Notes: generated by a model from the letters alone, not told the origin. DNA of 64,000 nucleotides from Lachnospiraceae bacterium (GCA_015057825.1 SVDN01000010.1:1-64000); one strand, 5' to 3'. Positions 52,187 to 62,549 are shown, counted from the stretch's first letter. Translations and numbers: made by a program.

Positions 52187-52232
52187 GTGGTAAGAAGTGG
52201 TAGAAAGTGGTGCTCTGTGGTAAGAAAGTGGA
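52187..52232 (+). promoter_or_regulatory. MraZ operator repeats
   Basis: GTGGT begins at 52187, 52197, 52207 and 52217 with exact 10-bp spacing, and a fifth GTGGA at 52228. MraZ binds direct repeats with helical-turn spacing upstream of its own gene. Their place just after the -10 box suggests autorepression. Confidence 0.8.
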
Positions 52233-52266
52233 GGACGATTTAAGAACCACCGATTAGGAGTATGGG

Positions 52267-52698
52267 ATGTTTATAGGAGAATACAATCATTCAATCGATG
52301 CAAAAGGCCGAGTGATAGTACCTTCAAAGTTCAGGGAGCAGTTAGATGATATCTGCTTTGCCACAAAAGGACTTGATGGGTGCTTGTTTGTGTTTCCTAA
52401 AACAGAATGGGAAGCCTTTGAAGAAAAGTTAAAAGGACTTCCGGTCTCCAACAAAGAAGCCCGTAAATTCGCAAGATTTTTCTTGACGGGCGCAGCGGAA
52501 ATAGAAATCGACAAACAGGGCCGAGCTCTTATACCGGCAAATCTTAGGGAATTCGCAAAACTGGGAAAAGAAGTTTGCTTGGTGGGCGTTTCCGGAAGAT
52601 TCGAAATCTGGAACAAGGATGCTTGGGAAGAATCAAATACATTTGACAACGTGGATGAAATAGCAGAACACATGGGAGAATGGGGATTTGAAATTTAG
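52267..52698 (+). CDS. mraZ: Transcriptional regulator MraZ
   Basis: A 143-residue protein made of two AbrB-like SpoVT domains: [23 protein letters not shown] and [22 protein letters not shown], both with the DxKGR/DKQGR loop. It forms a ring that binds the repeats above and controls the division cluster. Start follows TAGGAG. Confidence 0.95.
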   Translation: MFIGEYNHSIDAKGRVIVPSKFREQLDDICFATKGLDGCLFVFPKTEWEAFEEKLKGLPVSNKEARKFARFFLTGAAEIEIDKQGRALIPANLREFAKLGKEVCLVGVSGRFEIWNKDAWEESNTFDNVDEIAEHMGEWGFEI

Positions 52699-53629
52699 TC
52701 ATAAGTCGGTTTTGTTAGACGAAACCATCGAAAGCTTAAATATAAAAGAAGACGGAATATATGTGGACGGAACCTTGGGAGGTGGCGGACACTCATACGA
52801 AATCTTAAAAAGACTCGGGCCTAAGGGCAGGCTAATCGGAATAGATCAGGATGAGGATGCCATAAAAGCCGCAAGCGAGCGCCTTAAAGAGTTTGAAGAC
52901 AAGCTTACAATCGTAAAAAGCAACTATTGCAATATTAAGCAAGTCCTTGAGGGTTTAAATATCGAAAAGGTCGACGGAATACTTTTGGACATCGGCGTTT
53001 CATCATATCAATTGGACAATTTGGAAAGAGGATTTTCCTACAAAAGCGATGCACCGCTGGATATGAGAATGGATAAAAGCGCAAGCCTTTCGGCAAAAGA
53101 AGTCATTAACGAATATGACGAAACAGAGCTTTTCAAAGTCATTAAAAACTACGGCGAAGAAAAATTCGCAAAGAATATAGCAAAGCACATAGTCCTGGCA
53201 AGGAAAGAAAAAGCAATCGAAACAACGGGAGAACTTATCGAGATAATCAAAGCATCCATCCCCGCAAAATTGCAAACAGGCGGACATCCCGCAAAAAGAA
53301 CTTTCCAAGCAATAAGAATCGAAGTCAACAAAGAGTTGGAAGTGTTGGAAAACACAATAGATACAATGATTGATTTTCTGAAGGACGGCGGAAGACTTTC
53401 CATAATAACATTCCATTCCTTGGAAGATCGAATAGTAAAAAACAAATTCAGAGACAACGAAGACCCATGCACCTGCCCGAAGGATTTTCCGGTTTGTGTA
53501 TGCGGCAAAAAATCAAAAGGCAAAGTAATAACAAGAAAACCTATTGTTCCGAGCGATACGGAAATCAGTGAGAACAAAAGGGCGAAAAGTTCAAAGTTAA
53601 GAGTGTTTGAACGAAGAAGTATAGACTAG
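52688..53629 (+). CDS. rsmH: 16S rRNA (cytosine-1402-N4) methyltransferase RsmH
   Basis: A 313-residue SAM enzyme. [17 protein letters not shown] is the SAM loop, [16 protein letters not shown] the active-site region and [14 protein letters not shown] the C-terminal motif. It begins at TTG 52688 inside the end of mraZ (11-bp overlap), with a GGAG-containing site upstream. Confidence 0.95.
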   Translation: MKFSHKSVLLDETIESLNIKEDGIYVDGTLGGGGHSYEILKRLGPKGRLIGIDQDEDAIKAASERLKEFEDKLTIVKSNYCNIKQVLEGLNIEKVDGILLDIGVSSYQLDNLERGFSYKSDAPLDMRMDKSASLSAKEVINEYDETELFKVIKNYGEEKFAKNIAKHIVLARKEKAIETTGELIEIIKASIPAKLQTGGHPAKRTFQAIRIEVNKELEVLENTIDTMIDFLKDGGRLSIITFHSLEDRIVKNKFRDNEDPCTCPKDFPVCVCGKKSKGKVITRKPIVPSDTEISENKRAKSSKLRVFERRSID

Positions 53630-53641
53630 GAAGTGTTTTAA

Positions 53642-54115
53642 ATGTCAAGGAAGAAACAAGCAAAATACAATGCAGAATTAAGAGAAATAATCAAAGTGGA
53701 AGGAAACACATTAAGAAAAGTTAATGCGGCTCCAAACTATGATGAAGATTATGACAGAGCGCCTAAAAGACAGCCTGCAAAGAGACATTCCAAAAAACTC
53801 GGATTTGCTCAGGTTGCTCTTGCAGCGGTATTTTTCGCATTCTTTGTGCTTGTTTGCGTCGGATATCTTAATGTTAATGCAGAAAATTCAAGAGTAAGAT
53901 CCAACATTACATCCCTTCAAACAAAGCTTGAAACAATCACTGCTCAGAACGATTCATTGGATTATTCCATCAACAGCTATGTTGATATAAATCATATAAT
54001 AGATGTTGCAACAAACGACCTTGGTATGGTAAAAATATCTAAGGACAATATCAATACATATAAGAGTGCCGAATATGAATATATGCAGCAATATTCAAGC
54101 ATTCCTACAAAATAA
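53642..54115 (+). CDS. ftsL: Cell division protein FtsL
   Basis: A 157-residue bitopic protein: a basic cytoplasmic part (1-55), one membrane helix (about 57-80), then an extracellular coiled coil (ENSRVRSNITSLQTKLETITAQNDSL) and a tail. Position between rsmH and the PBP gene is standard for FtsL, which recruits the septal synthase with DivIB. Confidence 0.8.
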   Translation: MSRKKQAKYNAELREIIKVEGNTLRKVNAAPNYDEDYDRAPKRQPAKRHSKKLGFAQVALAAVFFAFFVLVCVGYLNVNAENSRVRSNITSLQTKLETITAQNDSLDYSINSYVDINHIIDVATNDLGMVKISKDNINTYKSAEYEYMQQYSSIPTK

Positions 54116-54144
54116 ATGTATTGCATGCCTTAGGGTGGTTAGTG

Positions 54145-56019
54145 ATGGAACAAAGTAAAAGCAAAAAAAAGAAGAAATATACCGTATCAAGAAGGATGAA
54201 AACAAAACTTACCATTGTGTTTGTTATTGCTTTTATCCTACTTTTTCTTTTAGTGGTAAGACTTACATGGATTAATTTAAATAAAGGTGACGAATACACA
54301 CTCACCGTTTTGGAACAGACTCAATCCACAAACAGAAGCATCGCCTACAAGCGCGGTGAAATATTGGACAGAAACAAAAATACCCTTGCAACCAGCACCA
54401 AAATCTACAATTTGGTATTGGATCCAAAGGTTATTTTGGATAATGAAAAATGTGTTGAGCCTACATTGAAAGCGGTTTCCGAAGTTTTTGGTTTCACATA
54501 CGAAGAGCTTTTGACAAAGGTTAACGAAAATGCAGACAGCAATTATGTTGTAATGAAAAAAGGAATGAACTATGAGGAAGTTCAGCCTTTCGAAGAAAAA
54601 CAGCAGGAAAACGACTTTATAAGGGGCGTTTGGTTTGAGGAAAATTACAAACGCAAATATCCTTATTCGGCCCTTGCATCCAATGTTATCGGATTTACAA
54701 CATCGGACGGCTCCGGTGCCATTGGTCTTGAGGCTTATTATGATGAATATTTAACGGGAACAAACGGCAGAGAATTTACATATACCAATGACGAAAACGT
54801 TCAAGAGACGGTAATCAAGAAGGCAACGGACGGAAACAGCATCGTTACAACTCTTGACAGCAATGTTCAAAGCATTGTGGAAAAATACATTGCCCAGTGG
54901 CAAAACGAATATCATCCAAAAAACATAGCTGTTGTGATTCAAAACCCAAACACCGGGGAAATCGTCGCAATGGCTGACAATACAAGTGTAGACCTCAACG
55001 ATCCGCGTAATTTAAGTGCTTTTTTTACACCGGAAGAATTAGCTGCGATGACTGACGAGCAGACGGTTGACGCACTTAACAGTATATGGCGCAATTACGC
55101 GGTATCGGAGGGCTTTGAACCGGGTTCCACGTTCAAACCTTTCACCGTGGCCGCAGCCTTGGAAGAAGGCACCGCAACTACGGCGGATGTGTACGGATGT
55201 GACGGTGGTGAACAGCTTCAGGAATGGTATATCGGTTGTCATATCAGAGCGGGACACGGACTTTTAACCTTGAAAGAGGTTATTATGCAGTCTTGTAACG
55301 ATGCTCTTATGCAAATAAACGCAAAGCTCGGTGCGGAAGCTTTTACAAAATACAGAGAAAAATTCGGATTTAACGAATATACGGATATTGATTTGCCGAG
55401 CGAAGTAAGTTGCGAAAACATTGTTCACGAAGCGGCAAAAATGGATGAGGCCGACGTTGCGACATATTCCTTCGGTCAGAACTTTAAAATTACCATGGTT
55501 CAGATGACATCTGCATTTTCTTCCATTATCAACGGAGGTTACCTTTACAGACCTTATCTTGTAAAGGAGATTTACAATGCGGACGGGGGAGTTGTGGAAA
55601 CCGTCGAACCGACATTGGTAGCAAGAACCGTTAGCAACGATACATCAAACTTTTTAAAAGAAGCTTTGAAAGATACTGTAATCAGCGGTACGGGTAAAAA
55701 AGCGGCTGTTGACGGATACATCATCAGCGGAAAAACGGGTACGGCTGAAAAAGGTGATACGGAAGAAACAAACGACTATGTACTTTCTTTTATCGGCTTT
55801 GCGCCATATGAGAATCCTGAGCTTGTTTGTTATGTAATTGTGGATACGCCGGATGTGGAAGATACGGACAGCAGTGCTTATGCATCGAGACTTTTCAGCG
55901 CAATTATGGCTGAGGTACTTCCATATCTTAACATTATGCCGGATGCTGACGAATCCGTAGCCGAAGGCCTTGCAAACAACACCGTGGAAGATGAAGGCGG
56001 TGCACACAATGCGCGTTAG
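54145..56019 (+). CDS. Division-type class B penicillin-binding protein
   Basis: A 624-residue septal transpeptidase anchored by one N-terminal helix. The dimerisation/pedestal region (to about 240) precedes the penicillin-binding domain with EPGSTFKPF (SxxK), QSCNDALM (SxN) and SGKTGTAEKG (KTG). It ends without PASTA domains, unlike SpoVD and many PBP2x proteins. ATG 54145 follows GGGTGG; TTG 54121 is in frame but poor. It would work with the FtsW protein encoded downstream. Confidence 0.92.
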   Translation: MEQSKSKKKKKYTVSRRMKTKLTIVFVIAFILLFLLVVRLTWINLNKGDEYTLTVLEQTQSTNRSIAYKRGEILDRNKNTLATSTKIYNLVLDPKVILDNEKCVEPTLKAVSEVFGFTYEELLTKVNENADSNYVVMKKGMNYEEVQPFEEKQQENDFIRGVWFEENYKRKYPYSALASNVIGFTTSDGSGAIGLEAYYDEYLTGTNGREFTYTNDENVQETVIKKATDGNSIVTTLDSNVQSIVEKYIAQWQNEYHPKNIAVVIQNPNTGEIVAMADNTSVDLNDPRNLSAFFTPEELAAMTDEQTVDALNSIWRNYAVSEGFEPGSTFKPFTVAAALEEGTATTADVYGCDGGEQLQEWYIGCHIRAGHGLLTLKEVIMQSCNDALMQINAKLGAEAFTKYREKFGFNEYTDIDLPSEVSCENIVHEAAKMDEADVATYSFGQNFKITMVQMTSAFSSIINGGYLYRPYLVKEIYNADGGVVETVEPTLVARTVSNDTSNFLKEALKDTVISGTGKKAAVDGYIISGKTGTAEKGDTEETNDYVLSFIGFAPYENPELVCYVIVDTPDVEDTDSSAYASRLFSAIMAEVLPYLNIMPDADESVAEGLANNTVEDEGGAHNAR

Positions 56020-56121
56020 CTTTTAACTTTTATAAACTAATTGATAAAAAATCAAAAAAGGTCTATACTTATTAAGTTGTGTATATGCAACCAAAGTTTA
56101 GAGTATAGGAAGGCTGATTAT

Positions 56122-57081
56122 ATGGATTATTTAGCTATATTGGCGGTGATTATTTCGTTTGCGATTACGGTAGTTTTATGCCCTATTTGCATTCCGTTTT
56201 TACACAAACTTAAATTTGGACAGTATATCAGGGAAGAAGGACCCGAATCTCATCAGAAAAAAAGCGGCACACCAACCATGGGCGGCGCGATTTTTCTTGT
56301 GGGAATCATAGTTACTTCCTTGATTTTTATAATAGGATTCAAGCGCACGGAGCTTTTACCGGTACTGCTTCTTACGGTAGGATTTGCGGCAGTTGGCTTT
56401 GTGGATGACTTTATCAAAGTGGTACTTAAAAGAAATTTGGGCTTTAAAGCATGGCAGAAAATGCTTTGTGAAATCGTTATAACCCTTATTTTCTGCATAT
56501 ATCTTATGAATACGGTGGGAACGGAAATCATTATTCCTTTTACACACGGACAGACCGCTGATATCGGCGGATTGTACATACCACTTGTTTTTGTTGCGGT
56601 TTTGGGAACGGTAAACGGATCGAACTTTACGGATGGACTCGATGGCCTTGCAAGCAGCGTTACGGCAGTAATAGCATTTTTCTTTATTATTGTTTCGCTT
56701 CTTATGACATCGGGATATATTTACATCAGTGCGGCGGTTTTCGGCGCTTTGCTTGCATTCCTTGTATTTAACGTAAACCCTGCAAAGATTTTTATGGGAG
56801 ACACCGGGTCGTTGGCCCTGGGCGGCTTTGTGGCCGGCGTTGCTTTTTGCCTTAAAATGCCGATCTTCATTATTCCGGTTGCATTTATTTACCTTGTGGA
56901 GATTTTATCGGTTATTATTCAGGTATTGTATTTCAAGGCAACACACGGAAAGAGAATTTTCAGAATGGCGCCTATTCATCACCATTTTGAGCTTGGCGGC
57001 TGGTCCGAAACAAAGGTGGTTGCCGTGTTTACCATTATTACAATAATTACATGCAACATTGCATATTTGATTTTGTTTTAA
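56122..57081 (+). CDS. mraY: Phospho-MurNAc-pentapeptide transferase MraY
   Basis: A 319-residue enzyme with ten membrane helices that makes lipid I. Motifs: KKSGTPTMGG, VDDFIKV (catalytic Asp pair), NGSNFTDGLDGLA, FMGDTGSLALGG and APIHHHFELGGWSE. ATG 56122 follows AGGAAGG; an in-frame codon at 56041 would add a non-family leader. Confidence 0.96.
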   Translation: MDYLAILAVIISFAITVVLCPICIPFLHKLKFGQYIREEGPESHQKKSGTPTMGGAIFLVGIIVTSLIFIIGFKRTELLPVLLLTVGFAAVGFVDDFIKVVLKRNLGFKAWQKMLCEIVITLIFCIYLMNTVGTEIIIPFTHGQTADIGGLYIPLVFVAVLGTVNGSNFTDGLDGLASSVTAVIAFFFIIVSLLMTSGYIYISAAVFGALLAFLVFNVNPAKIFMGDTGSLALGGFVAGVAFCLKMPIFIIPVAFIYLVEILSVIIQVLYFKATHGKRIFRMAPIHHHFELGGWSETKVVAVFTIITIITCNIAYLILF

Positions 57082-57148
57082 TGCGTAAAATCCCTCAAAG
57101 GGTATATTGTTAATATTTGAGACTTAACTTAAAAGAGGTTTACATAAG

Positions 57149-58504
57149 ATGAATTTAGATAATAAAAAGTTTTTGGTTGCGGGTATGGGAATAAGCGGTA
57201 TAGGTGCCGCAAAACTCCTTAAAGAAATATCTGCGGATTTTGTTCTTTATGATTCCAAAAGCGATTTGGACAAGAATAAAATACTTGAAGAAATCGGTCT
57301 TGAAAATGACCATCCTTTTATTTGCGGAGAAATTAAAAAAGCGGATTTTGATAAGATAGATGTGCTTGTTATTAGCCCGGGTGTTCCCATTGACAGCGAT
57401 ATCGTGCTTTTGGCACGCGAGGCGGGATGCGAGGTTATCGGTGAAATCGAGCTTGCCTACAGCGTTCAAAAAGGCAAACTTATAGCCATTACGGGTACAA
57501 ACGGTAAAACCACGACAACGGCTTTGACCGGTGAAATAATGAAAAATTTCAATGCTCACACGCAAGTTGTGGGTAATATCGGTACATCTTACGCAGCGGC
57601 CGCAAATCATACATATGATGACGGCGTGGTTGTTGCTGAAATAAGCAGTTTCCAGCTTGAAAGCATAGTAGACTTCAAACCGGAAATAAGCGCTGTTTTA
57701 AACATTACTCCGGATCATTTGAATCGTCACAAAACGATGGAAAACTATTCAAAAATCAAGATGGATATTGGCAAAAATCAAACTGCCGATGATTTCATGA
57801 TTTTGAATTATGATGACGAATATTTAAGAAATGCCGCAAAAAACGTAAAGGCTAAAGTCTTGTTTTTCAGCAGTACATGCGAAGTTGAAGAAGGTGCTTT
57901 CTTTAAAGAAGGCAATATTTACTTAAATCTTAATGGCAAAAAGGAACTCTTTTGCAATGAAAACGAAGTAAATATCCTGGGCACTCATAATATGGAAAAC
58001 ATTATGGCTGCGGTGCTTATGAGCATTTGTGCCAAAGTTCCCATGGATATTATCAAAGATAGCGTTAAAAACTTTAAAGCGGTAGAACACAGAATAGAAT
58101 TTACAAAAGAAGTAAAAGGCGTTAAATATTACAACGATTCAAAGGGTACCAATATCGATGCCACAATCAAGGCAATTCAGGCTATGAGAGGCAAAAGCGT
58201 TCTTATTGCCGGAGGATACGATAAGGGTGCCGATTTCAGAGAATTGGTTCGTGAATTTAACGATGATATTAAATTAGTCGTTTATTTCGGCGCAACTGCG
58301 GATAAAATCGAAGCTGCCTGTAAAGAATTGGCCTTCGACCGCATAAAGAGAGTGGCAGATTTAACAGAGGCCGTGAAAGAATCGGCAAATGTCGCTATCA
58401 GTGGCGAAAATGTATTGTTTTCTCCTGCTTGCGCAAGTTGGGATATGTACAAAAACTTTGAGCAAAGAGGAGAGCATTTTAAGAAATTGGTTGGGATGCT
58501 TTAA
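57149..58504 (+). CDS. murD: UDP-MurNAc-L-alanine:D-glutamate ligase MurD
   Basis: A 451-residue Mur ligase. The N-terminal Rossmann part FLVAGMGISGIGAAKLL, then the ATP loop AITGTNGKTTTTALTGEIM, NITPDHLNRHKTMENY and NDSKGTNIDATIKAI. Adds D-Glu to UDP-MurNAc-L-Ala in the cytoplasm. Its stop overlaps the ftsW start (TAATG). Confidence 0.95.
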   Translation: MNLDNKKFLVAGMGISGIGAAKLLKEISADFVLYDSKSDLDKNKILEEIGLENDHPFICGEIKKADFDKIDVLVISPGVPIDSDIVLLAREAGCEVIGEIELAYSVQKGKLIAITGTNGKTTTTALTGEIMKNFNAHTQVVGNIGTSYAAAANHTYDDGVVVAEISSFQLESIVDFKPEISAVLNITPDHLNRHKTMENYSKIKMDIGKNQTADDFMILNYDDEYLRNAAKNVKAKVLFFSSTCEVEEGAFFKEGNIYLNLNGKKELFCNENEVNILGTHNMENIMAAVLMSICAKVPMDIIKDSVKNFKAVEHRIEFTKEVKGVKYYNDSKGTNIDATIKAIQAMRGKSVLIAGGYDKGADFRELVREFNDDIKLVVYFGATADKIEAACKELAFDRIKRVADLTEAVKESANVAISGENVLFSPACASWDMYKNFEQRGEHFKKLVGML

Positions 58505-59631
58505 TGAGAGCTAAGAAAGGTCCGGTTGACTTTACATTATTGGTAATTATAATATTCCTTTTGTGCTTTGGCCTGGTTATGTTATACAGTGCCAGTTCTT
58601 ATAATGCTCAGATTAAGTTCGGATCTTCGATTTGGTTCCTAAAAAAACAAGCTCTTTCAACGGTTGTGGGAATTATCGCTATGTTTATCGTAACGATTAT
58701 TCCTTACCAGATATGGAAAAAATTCGCATTAATCGCATACGGACTTGCAATAGTCTTTATTCTTCTTACACATTCGCCTTTGGGCATTGAAGTAAATGGT
58801 GCCAAAAGATGGGTGGGTATCGGGCAGAGTTTATCTTTTCAGCCTGCCGAATTTGCCAAAATTGCCGTTATTATATTTTTGGCATATATCATTTGCAAAA
58901 ACAGAAAACAGATTTCGGATTTCAAAACCGTAATAAAAATGCTTGCTTTTGCGGGAGTTTTGGCGGTTTTGATAGCTGTCATGACATCTAACTTGAGTTC
59001 CGCAATCATTATTTTCGGAATTGCTTATGTAATGGTATTTGTGGCAAGCCCGAAATATCTTCAATTTGTGCTTTTGGCGCTGGCGGTGGTTCTTATAGCG
59101 GTGCTTTTTATCGCCTTTGTAAGTTATCGTGCCGACCGTGTTGCGGCTTGGCTGGATCCGGAAAAATACTATTTGGACGGTGGTTTCCAGGTTCTTCAAG
59201 CTCTTTACGCCATTGGTTCCGGCGGACTTTTCGGCAAAGGCCTTGGTAACAGTATCCAAAAGCTTGGTTTTGTTCCGGAAGCCCAAAATGATATGATTTT
59301 TACCATTATTTGTGAAGAACTCGGCCTGTTTGGCGCGATTTGCGTTATTGTTCTTTTTATCTTTTTGGTTTGGCGTTTTATTAAAATCGCGCAAAATTCC
59401 AGAGACATGTTCGGAAGTCTTGTTGTTACCGGGGTGATGGCGCATATTTCGCTCCAGGTAATTTTGAATATAGCCGTTGTAACCAATTCGATACCAAACA
59501 CCGGTATTACCTTGCCTTTTATCAGTTACGGCGGTACGTCGGTATTGTTTTTGCTGGCCGAAATGGGGCTTGTGCTTTCTGTTTCGAGGCAAATGCAGCA
59601 TGAGGAGATAGCTGTGGATGATGGCAGATAA
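58504..59631 (+). CDS. ftsW: SEDS peptidoglycan glycosyltransferase FtsW
   Basis: A 375-residue protein with ten membrane helices. VMLYSASSYNAQ, NGAKRWVGIGQSLSFQPAEFAKIA, KYYLDGGFQVLQALYAIGSGG and PNTGITLPFISYGGTSVLF are SEDS signatures, including the extracellular Asp essential for polymerisation. With the class B PBP above it forms the septal synthase. Confidence 0.94.
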   Translation: MRAKKGPVDFTLLVIIIFLLCFGLVMLYSASSYNAQIKFGSSIWFLKKQALSTVVGIIAMFIVTIIPYQIWKKFALIAYGLAIVFILLTHSPLGIEVNGAKRWVGIGQSLSFQPAEFAKIAVIIFLAYIICKNRKQISDFKTVIKMLAFAGVLAVLIAVMTSNLSSAIIIFGIAYVMVFVASPKYLQFVLLALAVVLIAVLFIAFVSYRADRVAAWLDPEKYYLDGGFQVLQALYAIGSGGLFGKGLGNSIQKLGFVPEAQNDMIFTIICEELGLFGAICVIVLFIFLVWRFIKIAQNSRDMFGSLVVTGVMAHISLQVILNIAVVTNSIPNTGITLPFISYGGTSVLFLLAEMGLVLSVSRQMQHEEIAVDDGR

Positions 59632-60208
59632 TAAAAGAAAAATCATAAAAAGAATTATTATTATTGCTTTGATAGTTGCTATAGCCTTGGTCGCCTTTTT
59701 TGTTCTTTGGAAAAAGGGAATCATTAACTTCCAAAAAGAAGAGAAAGAGAGCGTAATAAATGCTGAAATCAGCGAAAAATACAGCATTGTGGGCTGCATT
59801 AAATACACGGATTTTTACATGTATTTCGACCAGGACGGAGTTGTGAGAATGTCTTCTCCGGAAAAAGATGAAAACATCCCTTTGGTTTTGGGTTTGAATT
59901 TTGACCATGTGGCCATTAACGATGAACTTGATATTGCAAACGAAGATATATTTCGCTGGCTCTTGGAGGTTGTTCAAACGCTGAATAAATACGAGATTAA
60001 GTTTGAAAAAATATACATTTCGTCGGATTATGAAATGACTCTTTACATTGCAAATGTAAAGGTCGAGCTTGGAAAAAACGAGTATACGGCAGAAAAAATT
60101 GCGGAGCTCAGCAACTTTTACGACAAGCTTGTAGGCCTTTCGGGGACCCTTTTTATGCAGGATTTTGATTTAAATAACAAGACTTTTACTTTTAAAAGCA
60201 ATCAGTAA
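59618..60208 (+). CDS. divIB: Short DivIB/FtsQ-like division protein
   Basis: A 196-residue bitopic membrane protein in the usual divIB/ftsQ slot between ftsW and ftsZ. A basic N-terminus (MMADNKRKIIKRI) precedes one helix (about 12-30), then an extracellular part rich in beta strands. Family identity rests mainly on position; the POTRA domain is not obvious and the protein is shorter than typical DivIB (about 250 or more). It overlaps ftsW by 14 bp. Confidence 0.6.
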   Translation: MMADNKRKIIKRIIIIALIVAIALVAFFVLWKKGIINFQKEEKESVINAEISEKYSIVGCIKYTDFYMYFDQDGVVRMSSPEKDENIPLVLGLNFDHVAINDELDIANEDIFRWLLEVVQTLNKYEIKFEKIYISSDYEMTLYIANVKVELGKNEYTAEKIAELSNFYDKLVGLSGTLFMQDFDLNNKTFTFKSNQ

Positions 60209-60215
60209 AAATCGG

Positions 60216-60244
60216 TTGAAAAAAATCCTAAAAAAAGGTATTAT
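60216..60244 (+). promoter_or_regulatory. ftsZ promoter
   Basis: TTGAAA (60216-60221), 17-bp spacer, TATTAT (60239-60244), allowing ftsZ to be made separately from the upstream cluster. Confidence 0.65.
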
Positions 60245-60319
60245 AGAAAATGAAATATTTAAAAATGATTAATATCGATTTTTTGTATATATGATGTGTT
60301 AAAAAAGGAGGAGAAATCT

Positions 60320-61510
60320 TTGTTAGAGATAGTTACTAATTCTGAGAGCGGCGCAAAGATTATTGTAGTTGGTGTTGGTGGTGCTGGTAATAACGCTGTC
60401 AATCGTATGATTGATGAAAATATATGTGGTGTGGAGTTTCTTGGCATTAATACTGATAGACAGGCACTTAAGCTTTGTAAAGCTGCAACGACATTGCAGA
60501 TCGGCGAGAAACTTACAAAAGGACTTGGTGCGGGTGCTCAGCCTGAAATCGGGGAAAAGGCAGCCGAAGAAAACATTGATGACATTGAAAAATTAATCAG
60601 CGATGCTGATATGGTATTTGTAACATGCGGAATGGGTGGCGGTACCGGTACCGGTGCGGCTCCGGTAATCGCAAAAGTTGCCAAAGAAATGGGCAAACTT
60701 ACAGTTGGTGTTGTTACAAAACCTTTTAGATTCGAAGCTAAGATCAGAATGCAGAATGCAATTTCAGGTATCGAAAAGCTTAAAGAACACGTAGATACTC
60801 TTATCGTAATCCCTAACGACAAACTTCTTGATATTGTTGACAGAAGAACAACAATGCCTGAGGCTCTCAAAAAAGCTGATGAAGTATTACAGCAGGCAGT
60901 TCAGGGTATTACCGACTTGATTAATAAAGATGCATTGATTAACGTTGACTTTGCCGACGTTAAGACAGTTATGAAAGACAAGGGCGTTGCTCATATCGGT
61001 ATCGGTACAGGTAAGGGCGATGACAAAGCATTGGAAGCTGTTCAGGCAGCCGTTGCAAGTCCGCTTCTTGAGACAACTATCGAGGGTGCATCACATATCC
61101 TTATTAACTTAACAGGTGATGTTTCACTTGGCGATAACATGGTTGCATGCGATTACATCAACTCAATTGCCGGTGAAGATATTAACGTAATTTACGGTTT
61201 GTGCTACGACGAAACATACACAGACGAAATCGTTGTTACGGTTGTTGCAACGGGTGTTGCGGAACCTGAAGAAGGTGCAAAAGCTCAAAAACCTGCTCAG
61301 ACAACTATCAACAAACCTGTTATGAATTCAGGTTTCAATGTTAAACCTCAAACAGAGGCAGCTGCTCCTCAGCCTGCAGCTACTGCAAGTGCTCAACCAC
61401 TTAAAGCACCTGAAGTTAAACCGGTTAACATTCAAAAACCTATTACTCCGACTGCAACTCCAAGAACAAAACAGTTGGATATTCCTTCATTTTTGAAAAA
61501 AGATAAATAA
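60320..61510 (+). CDS. ftsZ: Cell division GTPase FtsZ
   Basis: A 396-residue tubulin homologue forming the Z ring. [18 protein letters not shown] opens the GTPase domain, [16 protein letters not shown] is the tubulin signature, and [11 protein letters not shown] the T7 loop. A Pro/Ala/Gln-rich linker (about 320-380) leads to the C-terminal peptide [11 protein letters not shown] that binds FtsA/SepF-type partners. TTG 60320 is chosen because AAAGGAGGAG lies 7 bp upstream; GTG 60296 is in frame but lies before that site. Confidence 0.97.
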   Translation: MLEIVTNSESGAKIIVVGVGGAGNNAVNRMIDENICGVEFLGINTDRQALKLCKAATTLQIGEKLTKGLGAGAQPEIGEKAAEENIDDIEKLISDADMVFVTCGMGGGTGTGAAPVIAKVAKEMGKLTVGVVTKPFRFEAKIRMQNAISGIEKLKEHVDTLIVIPNDKLLDIVDRRTTMPEALKKADEVLQQAVQGITDLINKDALINVDFADVKTVMKDKGVAHIGIGTGKGDDKALEAVQAAVASPLLETTIEGASHILINLTGDVSLGDNMVACDYINSIAGEDINVIYGLCYDETYTDEIVVTVVATGVAEPEEGAKAQKPAQTTINKPVMNSGFNVKPQTEAAAPQPAATASAQPLKAPEVKPVNIQKPITPTATPRTKQLDIPSFLKKDK

Positions 61511-61519
61511 TAAAAATTT

Positions 61520-61549
61520 AAGGAACCTTGATTTCAAGGTTCCTTTTTT
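61520..61549. terminator. ftsZ terminator
   Basis: AAGGAACCTT (61520-61529)/AAGGTTCCTT (61536-61545) with T run; shared with the convergent yqeG transcript. Confidence 0.85.
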
Positions 61550-61558
61550 CTGCCTTTG

Positions 61559-62068
61559 TTATTTTTGAAATGCGTCTTTCTTCTTCTTTTTGTAGAAGTG
61601 AAGAATAACTTTTTCTATTTTTCTTTTAAAACGAATGCTTTTCTTTTCTCTCGGATCGATATATTTAACCATTATGCAATGCATCCCGGCACGTCTTGCA
61701 CCAAGCACATCGGTTAAAATCTGGTCGCCGATAAAGATAGCTTCTTCCAATTTGATTCCCATTTTTTTAACGGATAGAAGATATCCGCCCTTTGAGGGTT
61801 TGTGGGCATCAAAGGTGTATTCCGAACCAACGGCATCCGCAAAAGGTTTAACTCTCTTTTCATTGTTGTTTGAAATGATGCAAGTTTTAAAACCGATTCG
61901 TCTGAGCTCTTCAAATAAAGCTACGGATTGCGCCGTATAAGGGTGATCGTGGGGCACAAGAGTGTTGTCAATGTCAAATACAAGGCCGCGATAACCCATA
62001 TCGTAATACTTTTGAAAGTCTATTTTGTAAGTAGACTCAGCATATTCGTTTGGATAAAATAAACTCAT
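61559..62068 (-). CDS. yqeG: YqeG-family HAD phosphatase
   Basis: A 169-residue HAD-superfamily protein of subfamily IIIA. LVFDIDNTLVPHDHP is motif I, CIISNNNEKRV motif II and FIGDQILTDVLGARRAGM motif IV, with a Lys-rich C-terminus. In Firmicutes it sits near ribosome-assembly genes; the substrate is not settled (phosphatidylglycerophosphate has been shown for related proteins). Confidence 0.9.
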   Translation of the reverse strand: MSLFYPNEYAESTYKIDFQKYYDMGYRGLVFDIDNTLVPHDHPYTAQSVALFEELRRIGFKTCIISNNNEKRVKPFADAVGSEYTFDAHKPSKGGYLLSVKKMGIKLEEAIFIGDQILTDVLGARRAGMHCIMVKYIDPREKKSIRFKRKIEKVILHFYKKKKKDAFQK

Positions 62069-62081
62069 GGTTACTCCTTAG

Positions 62082-62549
62082 TCAGCTTTTTGTATTAGTG
62101 CCATCTAAGAAAACTTTAATCTCGTTAATAAATGTATTTGCATCTTTGAATTCTCTGTATACGGATGCAAATCTTACATATGCAACTTCGTCAACATCTT
62201 TAAGCTTGTTCATAACAATTTCGCCGATTGCCGAACTTGGAATTTCTTTTGCTTCCATGTTGAAAATCTGAGTTTCGATTTCATCCACAAGAGTAGTCAT
62301 CTGCTCAGCGGAAACAGGTCTTTTGTGACATGAACGCAAAATACCTTTTTCGATTTTTTGACGATCGTAAGGCTCACGGTTGTTGTCTTTTTTGATTACG
62401 ATAAGAGGTATGGATTCTACCTTTTCGTAAGTTGTGAAACGTTTGCCGCAGGCGTCGCATTGACGTCTTCTTCTTATGGAATTGTTGTCTTCGGCCGGAC
62501 GTGAGTCAATAACCTTAGTGTTTTCTTTGTTACAAAATGGACACTTCAA
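62082..62549 (-). CDS. nrdR: Ribonucleotide reductase repressor NrdR
   Basis: A 155-residue regulator. An N-terminal zinc ribbon (CPFCNKENTKVIDSR ... CDACGKRFTTYE) and the ATP-cone domain (VIKKDNNREPYDRQKIEKGI) sense dATP/ATP and repress nrd genes. It precedes yqeG by 13 bp on the same strand. Confidence 0.96.
   Translation of the reverse strand: MKCPFCNKENTKVIDSRPAEDNNSIRRRRQCDACGKRFTTYEKVESIPLIVIKKDNNREPYDRQKIEKGILRSCHKRPVSAEQMTTLVDEIETQIFNMEAKEIPSSAIGEIVMNKLKDVDEVAYVRFASVYREFKDANTFINEIKVFLDGTNTKS

Noticed and set aside
58831..59808. 325-codon minus-strand ORF opposite ftsW
   Set aside because: It is antisense to an ordinary SEDS gene and rich in Asn/Lys/His as expected for a mirror frame.
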